Source: Funiculus sociatus GB2-C1 (GTDB taxonomy: Bacteria; Cyanobacteriota; Cyanobacteriia; Cyanobacteriales; FACHB-T130). Taken from it: a stretch of 64,000 nucleotides of DNA. Positions within the stretch are counted from its first letter, which is position 1; every line of letters begins with the position of its first letter. The stretch lies in NCBI RefSeq assembly GCF_039962115.1, contig NZ_JAMPKJ010000005.1:62001-126000 (forward strand). Direction: 5' to 3'. The position numbers and the translations under genes are program-made. The notes beneath the pieces are model-generated. The model saw only the letters and a program-made list of their open reading frames with translations, ran no database searches and had not been told where the DNA came from. Of the stretch, positions 1 through 9,456 are shown piece after piece.

Positions 1-322
1 TGCGATTATCTGTAAGCGCTTCCACCAAAATCGCCACACCGCCGGAACCATAGCCTTCGTAACGAATTGTTTCTAGTTGAGCGCCACCTTCCCAAGTACC
101 AGCGCCCTTTGCGATCGCTCGATCAATATTATCATTCGGAATTCCCGCCGCCTTCGCCTTATCAATCGCCGTCCGCAGTTGAAAATTGCCGGTTGGATCT
201 GGGATACCGCTTCGAGCTGCCACAATAATAGCGCGAGACAGTTGCGTGAAAGTCTTACCCTTCACCGCATCTACTCTCGCCTTCTGACGCTTAATATTTG
301 CCCACTTACTATGTCCTGCCAT
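1..322 (-). CDS. YebC/PmpR family regulatory protein, partial (N-terminal part)
   Basis: The minus strand from the ATG at 322 reads [18 protein letters not shown], the hallmark start of the YebC/PmpR (TACO1-like) family, and continues through [14 protein letters not shown] and [14 protein letters not shown] into [18 protein letters not shown], where the window ends. About 107 of the usual ~250 residues are present, so the C-terminal part lies outside the window. Family members are cytoplasmic; some were described as DNA-binding regulators and more recently as ribosome-associated factors that relieve stalling, so the exact role is unsettled. The family assignment is firm; the function is family knowledge only. 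Confidence 0.95.
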   Translation of the reverse strand, partial: MAGHSKWANIKRQKARVDAVKGKTFTQLSRAIIVAARSGIPDPTGNFQLRTAIDKAKAAGIPNDNIDRAIAKGAGTWEGGAQLETIRYEGYGSGGVAILVEALTDNR

Positions 323-684
323 ACACTTAAATCATTAACACGCTTATTCAAAAATAGCTTGTAGCTTGTAGGTTAGGTTGAGGGTTATCCATCCCACATT
401 AATCCTACTCTGCTATATCAAATTTTTGGGTAATGTAAGTGTCTAGCGGTTCTATAACAATCTATTTGAGTAGAGCGTTGTATACAAAGAAGAGGTGATG
501 GATGTACGTCTTTTATTTGGAACAACTTAGATGTTCTAGTTAAGAATAAATAAAAGTTTGGGTTTATCATAGTAACTTTTAAATTAATCTAAATAATTAA
601 TTTTGTAATTATTATTTAAATATGTTGAGCTTTATAAATGTTAAGATTAATTCTATCTGTTAATATTAAATAATTTTTTATATT
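323..684. other. AT-rich intergenic region between divergent genes
   Basis: This stretch separates the divergent yebC and sugar-binding protein genes, so both promoters should lie here. It is very AT-rich, especially from 540 to 685, and has no HIP1 site. I see no ORF with family features, no strong hairpin and no clear -35/-10 pair. Confidence 0.5.
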
Positions 685-1974
685 ATGTCGCTGGGATTGG
701 ACGTATTGGGTCGCATTTTGCTGCGGTGGTTGCTGTTGGGTGTCTGTTTGCTATGTTTGGCGGGATGTCAAGTGCAGCAACAGGTGGGTGTAGTTAAGTT
801 GACGTTGTGGCAAGGGGTGAATCCGCCGCCGAATCGGGATGTGTTGCAGTCGTTGGTGGATAAGTTTAATCGACAGCATCCGGATATTCAGGTGGAATCG
901 CTTTATGTGGGTCAGGCGGATCAGCAGTTGCCGAAGATTCTGGCGGCGGTGGTGGGAAATGCGCCTCCGGATATGTTGTGGTTTTCGCCGATGCTGACGG
1001 GTCAGCTGGTGGAGTTGGATGCTATTCGTCCTTTGGAAGATTGGTTAAATGCGTCACCGATACGTGATGAAGTTGACCCAGCTTTGTTTGATTCGATGCA
1101 GTACGCGGGTCATACTTGGTCGGTGCCGTTTGGGACGAATAATGTGGGAGTTTTTTACCGTCCGAGTCTGTTTCAGGCGGCGGGGATAACTCAGTTGCCG
1201 AAAACTTGGGAGGAGTTGCGACAAGTTGCGCGAACTTTAACTAGCGATCGCGATGGGGATAACCGCATTGACCAACACGGGATGCTTTTGCCTTTGGGGA
1301 AAGGGGAATTTGCGGTATTTCTGTGGTTGCCATTTATGTGGAGTGGCGGCGGCGACTTTACGATTGGGAATGATAGGGCCAGTGTGAATCTTGTTAATGA
1401 GGGCGCGATCGCTGCCTTGCAATTCTGGCGACATCTCATAGATGATAAATCAGCGGTTTTGTCTTTGCCCGAACGCGGTTATGAGTTAGATAATTTTCTT
1501 ACTGGTAAGGTGGCGATGCAACTTACTGGCCCTTGGACGCTGGGACAATTGAACGCAACTGGTGTAGATTATGGCGTTTTCCCAATTCCGGCACAGACGC
1601 AACAGGCGACGGCGATGGGAGGAGAAAATCTATTTATCCTCAAAACCACTCCGGAACGAGAACGCGCTGCTTGGACCTTTGCCCAGTACGTTATCAGCGA
1701 AGAATTTCAAACTCAGTGGGCGCTGGGAACAGGTTATTTACCAGTAAATCTCAAATCGCGGCAAAGTGCGGAATATCAAGAATTTATTGCGAAGTCGCCA
1801 GCGCTGAAGGTGTTTTTGGAACAAGCAAAAGATGCGCGATCGCGTCCTATCTTTCCTGGTTATAATCGAATCTCGGAAAATTTGGGCAGAGCGCTTGAGG
1901 GGGTATTATTAGGTAAAAGTTCGCCTCAAGAAGCACTCAATGCTTCGCAGCAGCGACTAAATTTAATTTTTTAA
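685..1974 (+). CDS. Extracellular solute-binding lipoprotein, sugar ABC transporter type (family 1)
   Basis: The 429-residue product has a hydrophobic signal peptide ending in the lipobox LAGC (Cys28), so it should be a lipid-anchored periplasmic binding protein. The mature part has family 1 (maltose/glycerol-phosphate type) features: KLTLWQGVN at the first strand, LPKILAAVVGNAPPDMLWF, SVPFGTNNVGVFYRPSLF and MGGENLFILK. Such proteins capture sugars or polyols and deliver them to an ABC permease. No permease or ATPase gene is adjacent, so it is an orphan component here and the ligand cannot be read from sequence. A hairpin follows the stop codon. Assignment to family 1 is secure; substrate is unknown. 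Confidence 0.88.
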   Translation: MSLGLDVLGRILLRWLLLGVCLLCLAGCQVQQQVGVVKLTLWQGVNPPPNRDVLQSLVDKFNRQHPDIQVESLYVGQADQQLPKILAAVVGNAPPDMLWFSPMLTGQLVELDAIRPLEDWLNASPIRDEVDPALFDSMQYAGHTWSVPFGTNNVGVFYRPSLFQAAGITQLPKTWEELRQVARTLTSDRDGDNRIDQHGMLLPLGKGEFAVFLWLPFMWSGGGDFTIGNDRASVNLVNEGAIAALQFWRHLIDDKSAVLSLPERGYELDNFLTGKVAMQLTGPWTLGQLNATGVDYGVFPIPAQTQQATAMGGENLFILKTTPERERAAWTFAQYVISEEFQTQWALGTGYLPVNLKSRQSAEYQEFIAKSPALKVFLEQAKDARSRPIFPGYNRISENLGRALEGVLLGKSSPQEALNASQQRLNLIF

Positions 1975-2019
1975 AGCTTTAAGTAGCAGAGGTTAACGTT
2001 TTGATACAGCACATTTTAT

Positions 2020-2042
2020 CCCCCAATCCGATAAATTGGGGG
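2020..2042. terminator. Hairpin between convergent genes, likely bidirectional terminator
   Basis: CCCCCAAT at 2020-2027 pairs with ATTGGGGG at 2035-2042 across a 7-nt loop. It sits between the stop codons of the solute-binding protein (plus) and glucokinase (minus). T-runs are short, so strength is uncertain. Confidence 0.55.
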
Positions 2043-2075
2043 CTTTGAGAAGTTTCGCTATCCCAAAAGTATTGA

Positions 2076-3158
2076 CTACAATCTGGAGGCGCAAATAGCA
2101 GCACCGATGAGTCCGACTTGCGGATTTAAAACTATATGTACTGGCACCCGTTCTAGTAAAGGGCTGACGCGACCTTTGTGGGTGAAAGCATGAAGAAAAC
2201 TTCCCTCTTTTATAAGTGGGAGAATTTTAGCAGCGATGCCACCAGCAACGTAAAGACCGCCATAAGGTAATAGTTTGATAGCAAGATTACCTGCTTCGGC
2301 ACCATAAGCTTCTACAAATAATTGTAGGGTTTGCTCCGAGAGGCGATCGCTTTTTTCTAAGGCAGCTTTGGCAATGACAGCCGCGGGATCTACAGTTTTC
2401 TCACTCCTACCTGCTTCTTGTTCCCAAGTTCTGACCGTTTGTCCAATTTCTGGCATTTCAGTGGCAATTTGTCTGTCTCTCAAGAATTGGTAAATCGCCA
2501 CGATCCCTTGCCCAGAAACTACCCTTTCTACAGAAATTCGCTGGATATTGTGCTTATCGAGCAAGTATTTTAACAGCCCAAATTCTAATTCCGAGCGGGG
2601 AGCAAAGTCAGCGTGTCCGCCTTCGGAAGGAAACACCTGATAGAGATTGGCTGCCGTTCGGATCAAAAATCCTTGTCCTAACCCTGTACCAGCACCAATT
2701 ACCCCAATGGGAGCCTCTGGCTGATGTTTGCCAGTTTGCAAGGTATACAAGTCAGACTCAGCTAGACCCAAGACACCATAGCCAACGGCGGCAAAATCGT
2801 TGATTAAAATGATTGATTTTATTCCCAGTTGCTGCTCTAGACGTTTGGCATCCAGTGACCAAGTTAAATTGGTGAGGGTAGAGGTATTGTTGACCACAGG
2901 GCCTGCGATCGCAAAACAAGCCTTTTGCGGCACCAGCACTCCCCCTTGCATTTCCTGCGTTAAGGGCGGGGAAACTGGGGAAATTCTCTCCGTAGCAGCT
3001 TTGAGAAACTGCTGCACTATCGGCACTAAATCGGGATAGTTGCGGCTAGGGTAAATCGCTTCGTAGAGGGTGTGTAATGATCCCTCAGCATCAGCCGCAT
3101 TAACTAAGCGCAGAATGGTTTTGGTGCCGCCGATATCGCCTGCCAGAAGTAAGGTCAT
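2076..3158 (-). CDS. glk: Glucokinase
   Basis: This 360-residue protein belongs to the bacterial glucokinase family, which phosphorylates glucose to glucose-6-phosphate with ATP in the cytoplasm. Visible motifs are the phosphate-binding DIGGTKT at 8-14, the catalytic region IND at 119-121 followed by FAAVGYG, and the nucleotide-binding GAGTGLG at 155-161. The C-terminal GGLYVAGGIAAK corresponds to the adenosine motif. It lies 4 bp downstream of the histidine phosphatase gene on the same strand, so the two are probably cotranscribed. Length is close to cyanobacterial glucokinases (~340-350). In cyanobacteria it feeds imported or glycogen-derived glucose into the oxidative pentose phosphate pathway. 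Confidence 0.93.
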   Translation of the reverse strand: MTLLLAGDIGGTKTILRLVNAADAEGSLHTLYEAIYPSRNYPDLVPIVQQFLKAATERISPVSPPLTQEMQGGVLVPQKACFAIAGPVVNNTSTLTNLTWSLDAKRLEQQLGIKSIILINDFAAVGYGVLGLAESDLYTLQTGKHQPEAPIGVIGAGTGLGQGFLIRTAANLYQVFPSEGGHADFAPRSELEFGLLKYLLDKHNIQRISVERVVSGQGIVAIYQFLRDRQIATEMPEIGQTVRTWEQEAGRSEKTVDPAAVIAKAALEKSDRLSEQTLQLFVEAYGAEAGNLAIKLLPYGGLYVAGGIAAKILPLIKEGSFLHAFTHKGRVSPLLERVPVHIVLNPQVGLIGAAICASRL

Positions 3159-3162
3159 AACT

Positions 3163-3807
3163 CTAGTGAAACCGGATGACTTTTTCGCTTTGACTCAAGT
3201 GGGAGGTATCCCCGTTGAGTTCCATCACCCATTTTTCACCATCACGCACCAGCTTAACCAAACAACACAAAGCAGCGTTGACTTGGGTGCTTTCAGGCGT
3301 GCCGCCTACTAAGCCGATTGTCGCACCCAAAACGGATGCTCCGTGACCCACCAGCAGAATATCTTCTGAAAATGCTGCTAGTTGTCTTGCTGTTTCTCCG
3401 GAACGTTCTAGCGATTCTTCCCCGGTTTCGGGATACTTGGCAATAACGCGAGAGGTGTAACTCAGGTCAATTCGAGGAAATTGCTCGTGCAATGTTAACA
3501 AAGATAATTTTTCTGGCATTGCTGGCATCCAGTGAGGATTCAGCCATTCGCTTAAGCCAGACTCCAGTTTTATAGGTAAATCGAGGACGGATGCCACTTC
3601 GTTAGCAGTTTGCACTGTTCGCAAAAAAGGGGAGGCAAAAATGTGGGCAATGCTTTCTCCTTTCAGGCGTTGCGCGAGTTGTTTTGCTTGCACTACGCCA
3701 TCAGAAGAGAGGGGTGGATCGTAGGGACGTTCGGCGGTTAAGAACCAGTCGGGGTTCACGAAGTCGAGACGGTTGGCGTGTCTTGCAATCCAAATAGTTT
3801 GACTCAT
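3163..3807 (-). CDS. Histidine phosphatase family protein
   Basis: The 214-residue product starts with IWIARHANRLDF, a variant of the RHG/RHA motif (Arg9-His10) that forms the phosphohistidine in the phosphoglycerate mutase-like superfamily. The second catalytic histidine is in LLVGHGAS (His155), and PLSSDGVVQAKQLA and FASPFLRTVQTA are typical of the fold. Members dephosphorylate metabolites or proteins; the substrate here is not predictable. It lies directly upstream of glk with a 4-bp gap, which suggests an operon and perhaps a sugar-phosphate role, but that is inference. Confidence 0.88.
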   Translation of the reverse strand: MSQTIWIARHANRLDFVNPDWFLTAERPYDPPLSSDGVVQAKQLAQRLKGESIAHIFASPFLRTVQTANEVASVLDLPIKLESGLSEWLNPHWMPAMPEKLSLLTLHEQFPRIDLSYTSRVIAKYPETGEESLERSGETARQLAAFSEDILLVGHGASVLGATIGLVGGTPESTQVNAALCCLVKLVRDGEKWVMELNGDTSHLSQSEKVIRFH

Positions 3808-4192
3808 GCGTTTTTTTATATATTCCCACAGGCTCTGTTGCTAAGGGCGCATTCTGTTCATTGGCATCCCCAAATTCTTAATTTAAGTTTAAGTTTTTTA
3901 TTTTTGCGAAATTTAGCGCTTCAATAGCCCGTATTGCCTTCTACTCTCAGACCTTACTGCCTTTGTTTCCTCGCCTAACTGCCCGAATTTCCCACGTTAT
4001 AGCAAGCATCAGCAAAGTTTTTCTCATTTTGTTTTCCAAGATGCAATTGTCAAGGCTGTTCGTGGGTATCCTCTTAAATAGCTATACCGAAAGCAAGTAA
4101 GGCTAGGAAACCCCCTCCGGGGATAGACAAAGCAGCTTTAAGGAATGTTACAATAATTAACAAGCGATCGCTCTGATTAAAGACTAAGCACT
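3808..4192. other. Intergenic region upstream of the sigma factor gene
   Basis: Divergent promoters of the histidine phosphatase and sigma factor genes should lie here. The only structure seen is a small CCCC/GGGG hairpin near 4110-4121. A TACAAT hexamer at 4149-4154 with a poor TAGACA 19 bp upstream could be a promoter for the sigma gene, but it is weak. A HIP1 octamer lies at about 4164. No gene is supported. Confidence 0.4.
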
Positions 4193-5149
4193 ATGAAAAC
4201 TGCTCAGACCTCCACAGATACTGTCCGTGCTTACCTACGAGAGATTGGGCGCGTTCCCCTGCTAACGCACGAGCAGGAAATCCTTTTTGGGAAACAAGTA
4301 CAGCGCTCAACCGCCTTAATAGAACTAAAAAATACACTTTTAACTCAGTTAGGACATGAGCCAACTGAGGCAGAGTGGGCAAATGCAACTGGGTTGTCAG
4401 AGAAAGAATTACAGCAAGCGATCGCACTAGGAGAGATAGCCAAACGCAAGATGGTGGAGGCTAACTTGCGGCTAGTAGTATCGGTTGCCAAAAAATACAT
4501 CAAGCGCAACGTTGACCTGTTGGACTTAATCCAAGAAGGCACAATGGGAATGCAGCGTGGTGTCGAGAAATTTGATCCTACCAAAGGTTATAGATTTTCC
4601 ACCTACGCCTACTGGTGGATTCGACAGGCAATTACCAGAGCGATCGCAGAAAAAGGACGGACAATTCGCCTCCCAATTCATATCACCGAAAAGCTGAACA
4701 AAATCAAAAAAGCCCAACGCCAACTAGCTCAGAATCTAGGAAGAGCCGCCACAGCCGCTGAACTTGCTGCCGAACTAGAACTAACCCCCAAGCAAGTCAG
4801 AGAGTACCTGGAAAGGGCGCGTCAGCCGCTTTCCTTGGATCTGCGCGTCGGCGATAACCAGGATACAGAACTGGTAGAGTTATTGGAAGACGATGGCCCT
4901 ACACCAGAAGACTTCGCCACCCAATCATCTCTCCAAGTTGACTTAGAAAAACTGATGGCAGATTTGACCCCTCAGCAGCGCCAAGTATTGGCACTGCGCT
5001 TTGGTTTGGCGGATGGGCAAGCCTTGACGTTAGCAAAAATAGGCGATCTCCTAAACATTAGTCGGGAACGAGTGCGACAGATTGAACGAGAAGCCCTCTC
5101 CAAGCTCCGCAAGCGCAAAGCTGATATGCGGGAATATATTGCCAGCTAA
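4193..5149 (+). CDS. RNA polymerase sigma factor, group 2 (RpoD/SigA-like)
   Basis: The 318-residue product is a sigma-70 family factor. Region 1.2 is [17 protein letters not shown] (9-25). Region 2 spans about 84-160 with [20 protein letters not shown] and [16 protein letters not shown], the core-binding and -10 recognition segments. Region 3 is around 161-235, and region 4 contains [25 protein letters not shown], the -35 helix-turn-helix. The protein lacks the long N-terminal region 1.1 of the primary sigma factor, and its length fits cyanobacterial group 2 factors (SigB/C/D/E), which direct stress, light and nutrient responses. Which paralogue it is cannot be fixed without alignment. Confidence 0.93.
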   Translation: MKTAQTSTDTVRAYLREIGRVPLLTHEQEILFGKQVQRSTALIELKNTLLTQLGHEPTEAEWANATGLSEKELQQAIALGEIAKRKMVEANLRLVVSVAKKYIKRNVDLLDLIQEGTMGMQRGVEKFDPTKGYRFSTYAYWWIRQAITRAIAEKGRTIRLPIHITEKLNKIKKAQRQLAQNLGRAATAAELAAELELTPKQVREYLERARQPLSLDLRVGDNQDTELVELLEDDGPTPEDFATQSSLQVDLEKLMADLTPQQRQVLALRFGLADGQALTLAKIGDLLNISRERVRQIEREALSKLRKRKADMREYIAS

Positions 5150-5388
5150 TAGAAGGATGGCTAATTGTTTATTCCCATTAGCCATTCGCAAATCAGAAAC
5201 TGGTGATACAATCCGCCGTTTTGAGTTCGGTTCTACTCACTATACCCAGCCAATGAACTTGCTACATTTGTTTACATAAAGGTAAATAAATCTCGGAGCG
5301 AGTTTCCGGGTCAACCAGTACAACCAACAGATGAGCAGCAATCTATCCTGGTGCAAAGAACTGGGAGCATCTGCCGCTCTTGAAGAAC

Positions 5389-5393
5389 GGAGG
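5389..5393 (+). promoter_or_regulatory. Shine-Dalgarno sequence deciding the DUF760 start
   Basis: GGAGG lies 6 nt before an in-frame GTG at 5400. The upstream in-frame ATG at 5331 has no comparable site, so the GTG is the better start. Confidence 0.6.
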
Positions 5394-5399
5394 AACAAG

Positions 5400-5747
5400 G
5401 TGAACAACCCGTCAAATCGAGTCTCAGAATTCTTTGAAAACGATTCAGAAGGCGGCAACTTGCTTTGGCAATACGTCCAATCTATGAATCCAGACACGAT
5501 TACCCAACTTTCCAAACCCTCTTCTCAGGAAGTGTTTCAGGTAATGGAACGCAACATCGTGGGGCTGTTGGGGAATCTACCACCAGAACACTTTGGTGTT
5601 ACAGTCACTACCAATCGTGAAAATCTGGGGCGTTTGCTGGCTTCGGCAATGATTAGCGGCTATTTTCTGCGTAACGCCGAACAGCGAATGACGTTTGAGA
5701 AATCCTTACAAGCTGCCACTGAAGCCAACTCTTTTGAAGCTGAGTAA
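5400..5747 (+). CDS. DUF760 domain protein
   Basis: From the GTG at 5400 the product is 115 residues, beginning MNNPSNRVSEFFENDSEG and continuing with LLWQYVQSMNPDTITQLSKP, VMERNIVGLLGNLPPEHF and NRENLGRLLASAMISGYFLRNAEQR. This is the DUF760 family of cyanobacteria and plastids. The biochemical role is not known from the sequence; plant members have been linked to chloroplast proteins. No membrane segment or signal peptide is present, so it should be cytoplasmic. A longer form from the ATG at 5331 is possible but its extra 23 residues look non-conserved. Two hairpins follow the gene. Confidence 0.85.
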   Translation: MNNPSNRVSEFFENDSEGGNLLWQYVQSMNPDTITQLSKPSSQEVFQVMERNIVGLLGNLPPEHFGVTVTTNRENLGRLLASAMISGYFLRNAEQRMTFEKSLQAATEANSFEAE

Positions 5748-5789
5748 TAAACGTCAGGCGATGTGCTTTTCTTAAATGCCTGTAGAACA

Positions 5790-5826
5790 AGCGTCTCGCC
5801 TGTTTGATTATTGGAGGCGGGACGCT
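5790..5826. repeat. Imperfect inverted repeat downstream of the DUF760 gene
   Basis: AGCGTCTCGCC at 5790-5800 pairs with GGCGGGACGCT at 5816-5826 with one mismatch (a G-U pair in RNA). No T-run follows, so a terminator role is possible but not supported strongly. Confidence 0.45.
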
Positions 5827-5876
5827 ACGGTAAATCAAGGTACAGGCTAAATAAAGGTACAGCGTCCGATATAGCG

Positions 5877-5908
5877 ACTCGGCAGACGAGAAAGTAAGTC
5901 TGCCGAGT
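5877..5908. repeat. Perfect 11-bp inverted repeat upstream of the Nudix gene
   Basis: ACTCGGCAGAC at 5877-5887 and GTCTGCCGAGT at 5898-5908 form a perfect stem with a 10-nt loop, 32 bp before the Nudix hydrolase start. It could be a terminator for the DUF760 gene or a leader structure; there is no clear T-run. Confidence 0.5.
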
Positions 5909-5939
5909 TCTGCTATTTTGGAGGAAAAGTGATTCTCTT

Positions 5940-6350
5940 ATGAGCCAAACTTCCGCGCTTCTTCCTCATAAGTCAATTGGCGTTGCTGTTATCTGGAACG
6001 AGCAAAGACAAATTTTAATAGATCGAAGACGCCCAGGTGGTTTAATGGGCGGACTTTGGGAATTCCCCGGCGGCAAAATCGAGCCTGGAGAAACCGTCGT
6101 GGAATGTATAAAAAGAGAAATCAAAGAAGAGTTGGGAATTGAAATAGAAGTAGGCGATCGCTTGATCGTTATCGACTACATCTATAGCCAATTTAGCATC
6201 ACCCTCAACGTCCATCACTGCCAACACCTTACAGGCATTCCCCAACCTATCGAATCCGAAGAAGTGCGCTGGGTGACACTCGATCAACTCGATCAGTATC
6301 CCTTTCCCGCCGCTAATATCCAGATTATCAACGCCCTGCGGAAAAATTAA
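5940..6350 (+). CDS. mutT: Nudix hydrolase, MutT (8-oxo-dGTP diphosphatase) type
   Basis: The 136-residue protein contains the full Nudix box, reading GGKIEPGETVVECIKREI then KEELGI, which matches GX5EX7REUXEEXGU and binds the catalytic metal. It opens with SIGVAVIWNEQRQILIDRRR and GGLWEFPGGKIE, the pattern of MutT proteins that hydrolyse oxidised dGTP to keep it out of DNA. The size is normal for MutT. It is convergent with sasA, separated by a palindromic hairpin. The family is certain; the 8-oxo-dGTP substrate is the likeliest, not proven. Confidence 0.88.
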   Translation: MSQTSALLPHKSIGVAVIWNEQRQILIDRRRPGGLMGGLWEFPGGKIEPGETVVECIKREIKEELGIEIEVGDRLIVIDYIYSQFSITLNVHHCQHLTGIPQPIESEEVRWVTLDQLDQYPFPAANIQIINALRKN

Positions 6351-6367
6351 CAATTCTTCACTCATCG

Positions 6368-6396
6368 CTCGTTTCCAGGCTCAGCCTGGGAACGAG
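6368..6396. repeat. Palindromic repeat/bidirectional terminator between mutT and sasA
   Basis: CTCGTTTCCAGGC at 6368-6380 pairs with GCCTGGGAACGAG at 6384-6396 with one G-U type mismatch and a 3-nt loop. The same palindrome family (CTCGTTCCCA core) recurs perfectly at 11301-11331, so this is a dispersed repeat that may double as a terminator for the two convergent genes. Confidence 0.65.
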
Positions 6397-6405
6397 GGAA
6401 GAACT

Positions 6406-7608
6406 CTACCGATAAACTGGCAGGGTGAAGTGGAAACTGCTGCCTTTATCAGAAGCCGAATCTACCCAAATTCGCCCATAATGCGCCCGGATAATGCGCT
6501 GACACAACCCAAGACCAATCCCATATCCATCTTTTGCTTCATCTCGCTCCAGCCGATAGCGATCCTCAAAGATCCGGTCTTGATTCTCTACAGGGATGCC
6601 AGGGCCAGTGTCGTCAACACTCACTTGAATTTTCTGTGTAGTGCGGTGAAGCATTGAAACCTGGATTTTGCCTCCTTCTGGAGTGTACTTAATCGCATTG
6701 TCCAGCAGGTTTACGATCACCTGACGCACCCGTTCTTCATCTGCATAAACATAGGGGAGATCGTTGGGAATATCAGTTTTTAAGGATTGAGATTTTGCCT
6801 GACACCGATTTTTCAAGGAGTTGAGAACCTCATGGCACAGCGCCCCCAAGTCTAACTTCAGAGGTTTAATATGTAATTCAGCGCTCGTCCCCCTGGAAGC
6901 TTGCAGAATATCTGTAATCATCCTGTCCATAGCGCGGAGTTGGGAACGAGCCTGTTTGCTTAACTGCTCCATCTGCGCTGGGGTCAACCTGGGAGCGCCG
7001 CCACCATTGCTCCAGTTTTGGGTTATTTCTATAGTTTCCACCGCCAGAGAGGCAGCTGTCAGGGGACTACGCAGGTCGTGAGCCAACATAGCAACCACCC
7101 GGTCTTTGAACTTTAGCTGAGCCAGCAGTTCTTCTTTTTCTTTCTTGAGCCGAAAAATTTCGTCAGACAGTTGAATAAGTTCTGCGGAATAGGCAACGGA
7201 ACTAATTGCTGATTTTGGTGTCTGTGTTGTCGGTGCCTCAGTTGGGAGTGGTAAATTCTGTTGATATTCCTCAACACAAAGTTGCCAGCGGGGCCACCAA
7301 TTCTTCAACTGAGTTACTAAATCACTACCAGCAAGAGTCTGTCGGGGTTCTGGATGGATTTTAATCAGAGCAGGAGTCGCTATAAGTTTAAAGTGTTCAG
7401 CCAAATAAGGCTGTTCCCCCACCTCGATAACCTGAATTTCAAAGGCATACTGTGCTTTGAGCTGAGCTAAATAACTGTGTATTTGTTGAATCTGTTTGCG
7501 CGAACTAGGACGCTCATCAACGAACAGCACTAGCTGTAGTGACGCTTCAGAAGACGTAGGTTTTTCAGGAGCTGCCTGTATGTAATCTGGTTTCAGCACT
7601 GGCACCAA
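6406..7608 (-). CDS. sasA: Circadian clock output histidine kinase SasA
   Basis: The 400-residue protein combines an N-terminal KaiB-like thioredoxin-fold domain (about 23-110, [20 protein letters not shown] through [15 protein letters not shown]) with a coiled linker and a histidine kinase core. The phosphorylated residue is His177 in [13 protein letters not shown]. The ATPase domain has an N-box [26 protein letters not shown] and [16 protein letters not shown]. This architecture is diagnostic of SasA, which binds KaiC through the KaiB-like domain and phosphorylates the response regulator RpaA to drive rhythmic transcription. It is soluble and about the usual length. No kai genes are in the window. 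It is divergent from the DUF2079 gene. Confidence 0.95.
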   Translation of the reverse strand: MVPVLKPDYIQAAPEKPTSSEASLQLVLFVDERPSSRKQIQQIHSYLAQLKAQYAFEIQVIEVGEQPYLAEHFKLIATPALIKIHPEPRQTLAGSDLVTQLKNWWPRWQLCVEEYQQNLPLPTEAPTTQTPKSAISSVAYSAELIQLSDEIFRLKKEKEELLAQLKFKDRVVAMLAHDLRSPLTAASLAVETIEITQNWSNGGGAPRLTPAQMEQLSKQARSQLRAMDRMITDILQASRGTSAELHIKPLKLDLGALCHEVLNSLKNRCQAKSQSLKTDIPNDLPYVYADEERVRQVIVNLLDNAIKYTPEGGKIQVSMLHRTTQKIQVSVDDTGPGIPVENQDRIFEDRYRLERDEAKDGYGIGLGLCQRIIRAHYGRIWVDSASDKGSSFHFTLPVYR

Positions 7609-7709
7609 CCGGGGACGCTTTGACTGTGAGTGAGACTAACTGACAGTTGAACAGAATCCAAGATCCGCTTTCAATTTAATATCTATTTAACATTTATAAA
7701 CGATTGTAA

Positions 7710-9353
7710 GTGATGTTGTTAAGATTACAGAAGCCGTCAGTGTTGCGGATGGTGATGGGCGCAGCGATCGCGTTCTTTTTGTTTACCCTGATTCTCACCC
7801 TGCACCGACACTACACCTTCTATTCCTCCTACGACCAGGGCATCTTTAATCAAGTCTTCTGGAACAACCTTCACGGTCGTTTCTTTCAAAGTACCCTTTC
7901 TTCCCAACTTTCCACTAACGTCGTCCACAATAGCGAAGTACCAGAGGTTTTTTACCACCGCTTAGGGCAACACTTCACCCCCGCCCTCTTGCTCTGGCTA
8001 CCGCTGTATGCTTTATTCCCGTATCCAGCAACTCTCACCGTTTTACAAGTCACTCTTGTAACTGCCGCTGGTTTGGTTCTGTACGTCTTGGCGCGACAGT
8101 ATTTGGAACCACCCCTGTCAGCGATGATTACCGTCAGCTTTTACTGCGCTAACGCTGTCCTCGGCCCTACTTTATCCAACTTCCACGACATTTGCCAGAT
8201 TCCCTTGTTTATGTTTACTCTGCTGCTGGCAATGGAAAAACGCTGGTGGTGGCTGTTCTGGGTGGTGGCTGTTTTGATTTTGGCGGTGCGGGAAGATAGC
8301 GGAGTGAGTTTGTTTGGTGTCGGCTTTTACATGATTCTCAGCAAACGCTATCCGCGCATCGGTCTTGCTGTATGTACTCTCAGCTTTGGTTACATGATTG
8401 TCCTCACCAATCTGATCATGCCGCTATTTTCCGAAGATATTTCCCAGCGGTTTATGATGGAACGATTTGGTCAGTACGCGGATGGCGATGAAGCTTCCAC
8501 TCTGGAAATTATCTGGGGAATGGTTAGCAATCCGCTGCGGCTAATAGTAGAGTTATTTTCACCTTTAGACCGCACGATTAAGTATTTGTTAGGCCAATGG
8601 TTGCCTTTAGCTTTTGTACCAGCGATCGCGCCCGCTTCTTGGATGATAGCTGGATTTCCCCTCTTAAAGCTGCTGTTGGGTAAAGGTATGTCCGTCCTCG
8701 CCATCAGCATTCGCTACGCCATGACAGTTGTACCTGGACTATTTTACGGGACGATTCTCTGGTGGGGGAGAAAGCAGAACAGAGGGGCAGAGGGGATGTC
8801 CAATTCCCAATCCCCAATTCCCAAATCCTTTCGCCGCTTTTGGATAATTTGCCTAAGCCTTTCTCTATTTTTTACCTTTACATCTAACCCGAATCGGACT
8901 CTTTATTTCCTGATTCCAGATTCCATTCAGCCTTTAGTTTATGTTCCACTTCCGCGACAGTGGGAACACGTCAGCCAAGTGCGTCCGTTGCTGGCTCAAA
9001 TTCCGCCAGATGCTAGTGTTACTGCAAGTACCTATCTCATTCCCCATCTTTCCGGTCGCCGCGAAATTATCCGCTTTCCTAACTTGCAGCTACGCAACGA
9101 TGCGCGTGAGGTTGTGAATGTGGACTACATTATTGCTGACTTGTGGCAGATGCAGCAATATCAAACCGCTTTTCGCGAGGAACGCGAACTCTTGCAAAAT
9201 GGCATTCCTTTTATTGAGCAATTGTCTAGTAGTGGGCAGTATGGGATTATTGGCTTCAAAGATGGGGTGATTTTGATGCAAAAAGGTGCTGCGTCGGTAG
9301 AACAAGCGATCGCATCTTGGCAAGCCTTTCGCCAACAGGTTCCGCCCAAGTAA
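7710..9353 (+). CDS. DUF2079 integral membrane protein
   Basis: The 547-residue protein has many hydrophobic helices in its first ~380 residues and the DUF2079 signature near the N-terminus: HYTFYSSYDQGIFNQVFWN followed by HFTPALLLWLPLYALFP and VLAVREDSGVSLFGVGFYM. It resembles polytopic GT-C-like membrane proteins, but no donor or acceptor is known. A soluble C-terminal part (about 410-547) follows. The start is GTG at 7710 or the adjacent ATG at 7713. An in-frame run of heptamer repeats at 8800-8827 encodes the low-complexity loop SNSQSPIPKS between membrane segments. A terminator-like hairpin follows. Confidence 0.85.
   Translation: MMLLRLQKPSVLRMVMGAAIAFFLFTLILTLHRHYTFYSSYDQGIFNQVFWNNLHGRFFQSTLSSQLSTNVVHNSEVPEVFYHRLGQHFTPALLLWLPLYALFPYPATLTVLQVTLVTAAGLVLYVLARQYLEPPLSAMITVSFYCANAVLGPTLSNFHDICQIPLFMFTLLLAMEKRWWWLFWVVAVLILAVREDSGVSLFGVGFYMILSKRYPRIGLAVCTLSFGYMIVLTNLIMPLFSEDISQRFMMERFGQYADGDEASTLEIIWGMVSNPLRLIVELFSPLDRTIKYLLGQWLPLAFVPAIAPASWMIAGFPLLKLLLGKGMSVLAISIRYAMTVVPGLFYGTILWWGRKQNRGAEGMSNSQSPIPKSFRRFWIICLSLSLFFTFTSNPNRTLYFLIPDSIQPLVYVPLPRQWEHVSQVRPLLAQIPPDASVTASTYLIPHLSGRREIIRFPNLQLRNDAREVVNVDYIIADLWQMQQYQTAFREERELLQNGIPFIEQLSSSGQYGIIGFKDGVILMQKGAASVEQAIASWQAFRQQVPPK
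8800..8827 (+). repeat. Heptanucleotide tandem repeat inside a coding region
   Basis: Four consecutive 7-mers (CCAATTC, CCAATCC, CCAATTC, CCAAATC) lie inside the DUF2079 gene. They resemble the CCCCARt STRR-type repeats known from cyanobacteria and recur at 13074-13115 and 55645-55672. Confidence 0.7.
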
Positions 9354-9367
9354 GTTTTAAACCAATT

Positions 9368-9404
9368 GTCCAGATAGACTGGGAAAACTATCTGGACTCT
9401 TTAT
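9368..9404 (+). terminator. Intrinsic terminator-like hairpin after the DUF2079 gene
   Basis: GTCCAGATAG at 9368-9377 pairs perfectly with CTATCTGGAC at 9388-9397, followed by TCTTTATC. It lies 15 bp after the stop codon. Confidence 0.65.
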
Positions 9405-9456
9405 CGGGACTCCGCCACAAGCCCCGTAAGAAGAGGCATACGCTGTAGGCGATCGC

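Noticed and set aside
77-364. 95-residue plus-strand frame near the window start
   Set aside because: Antisense to the clear YebC coding sequence and without family features.
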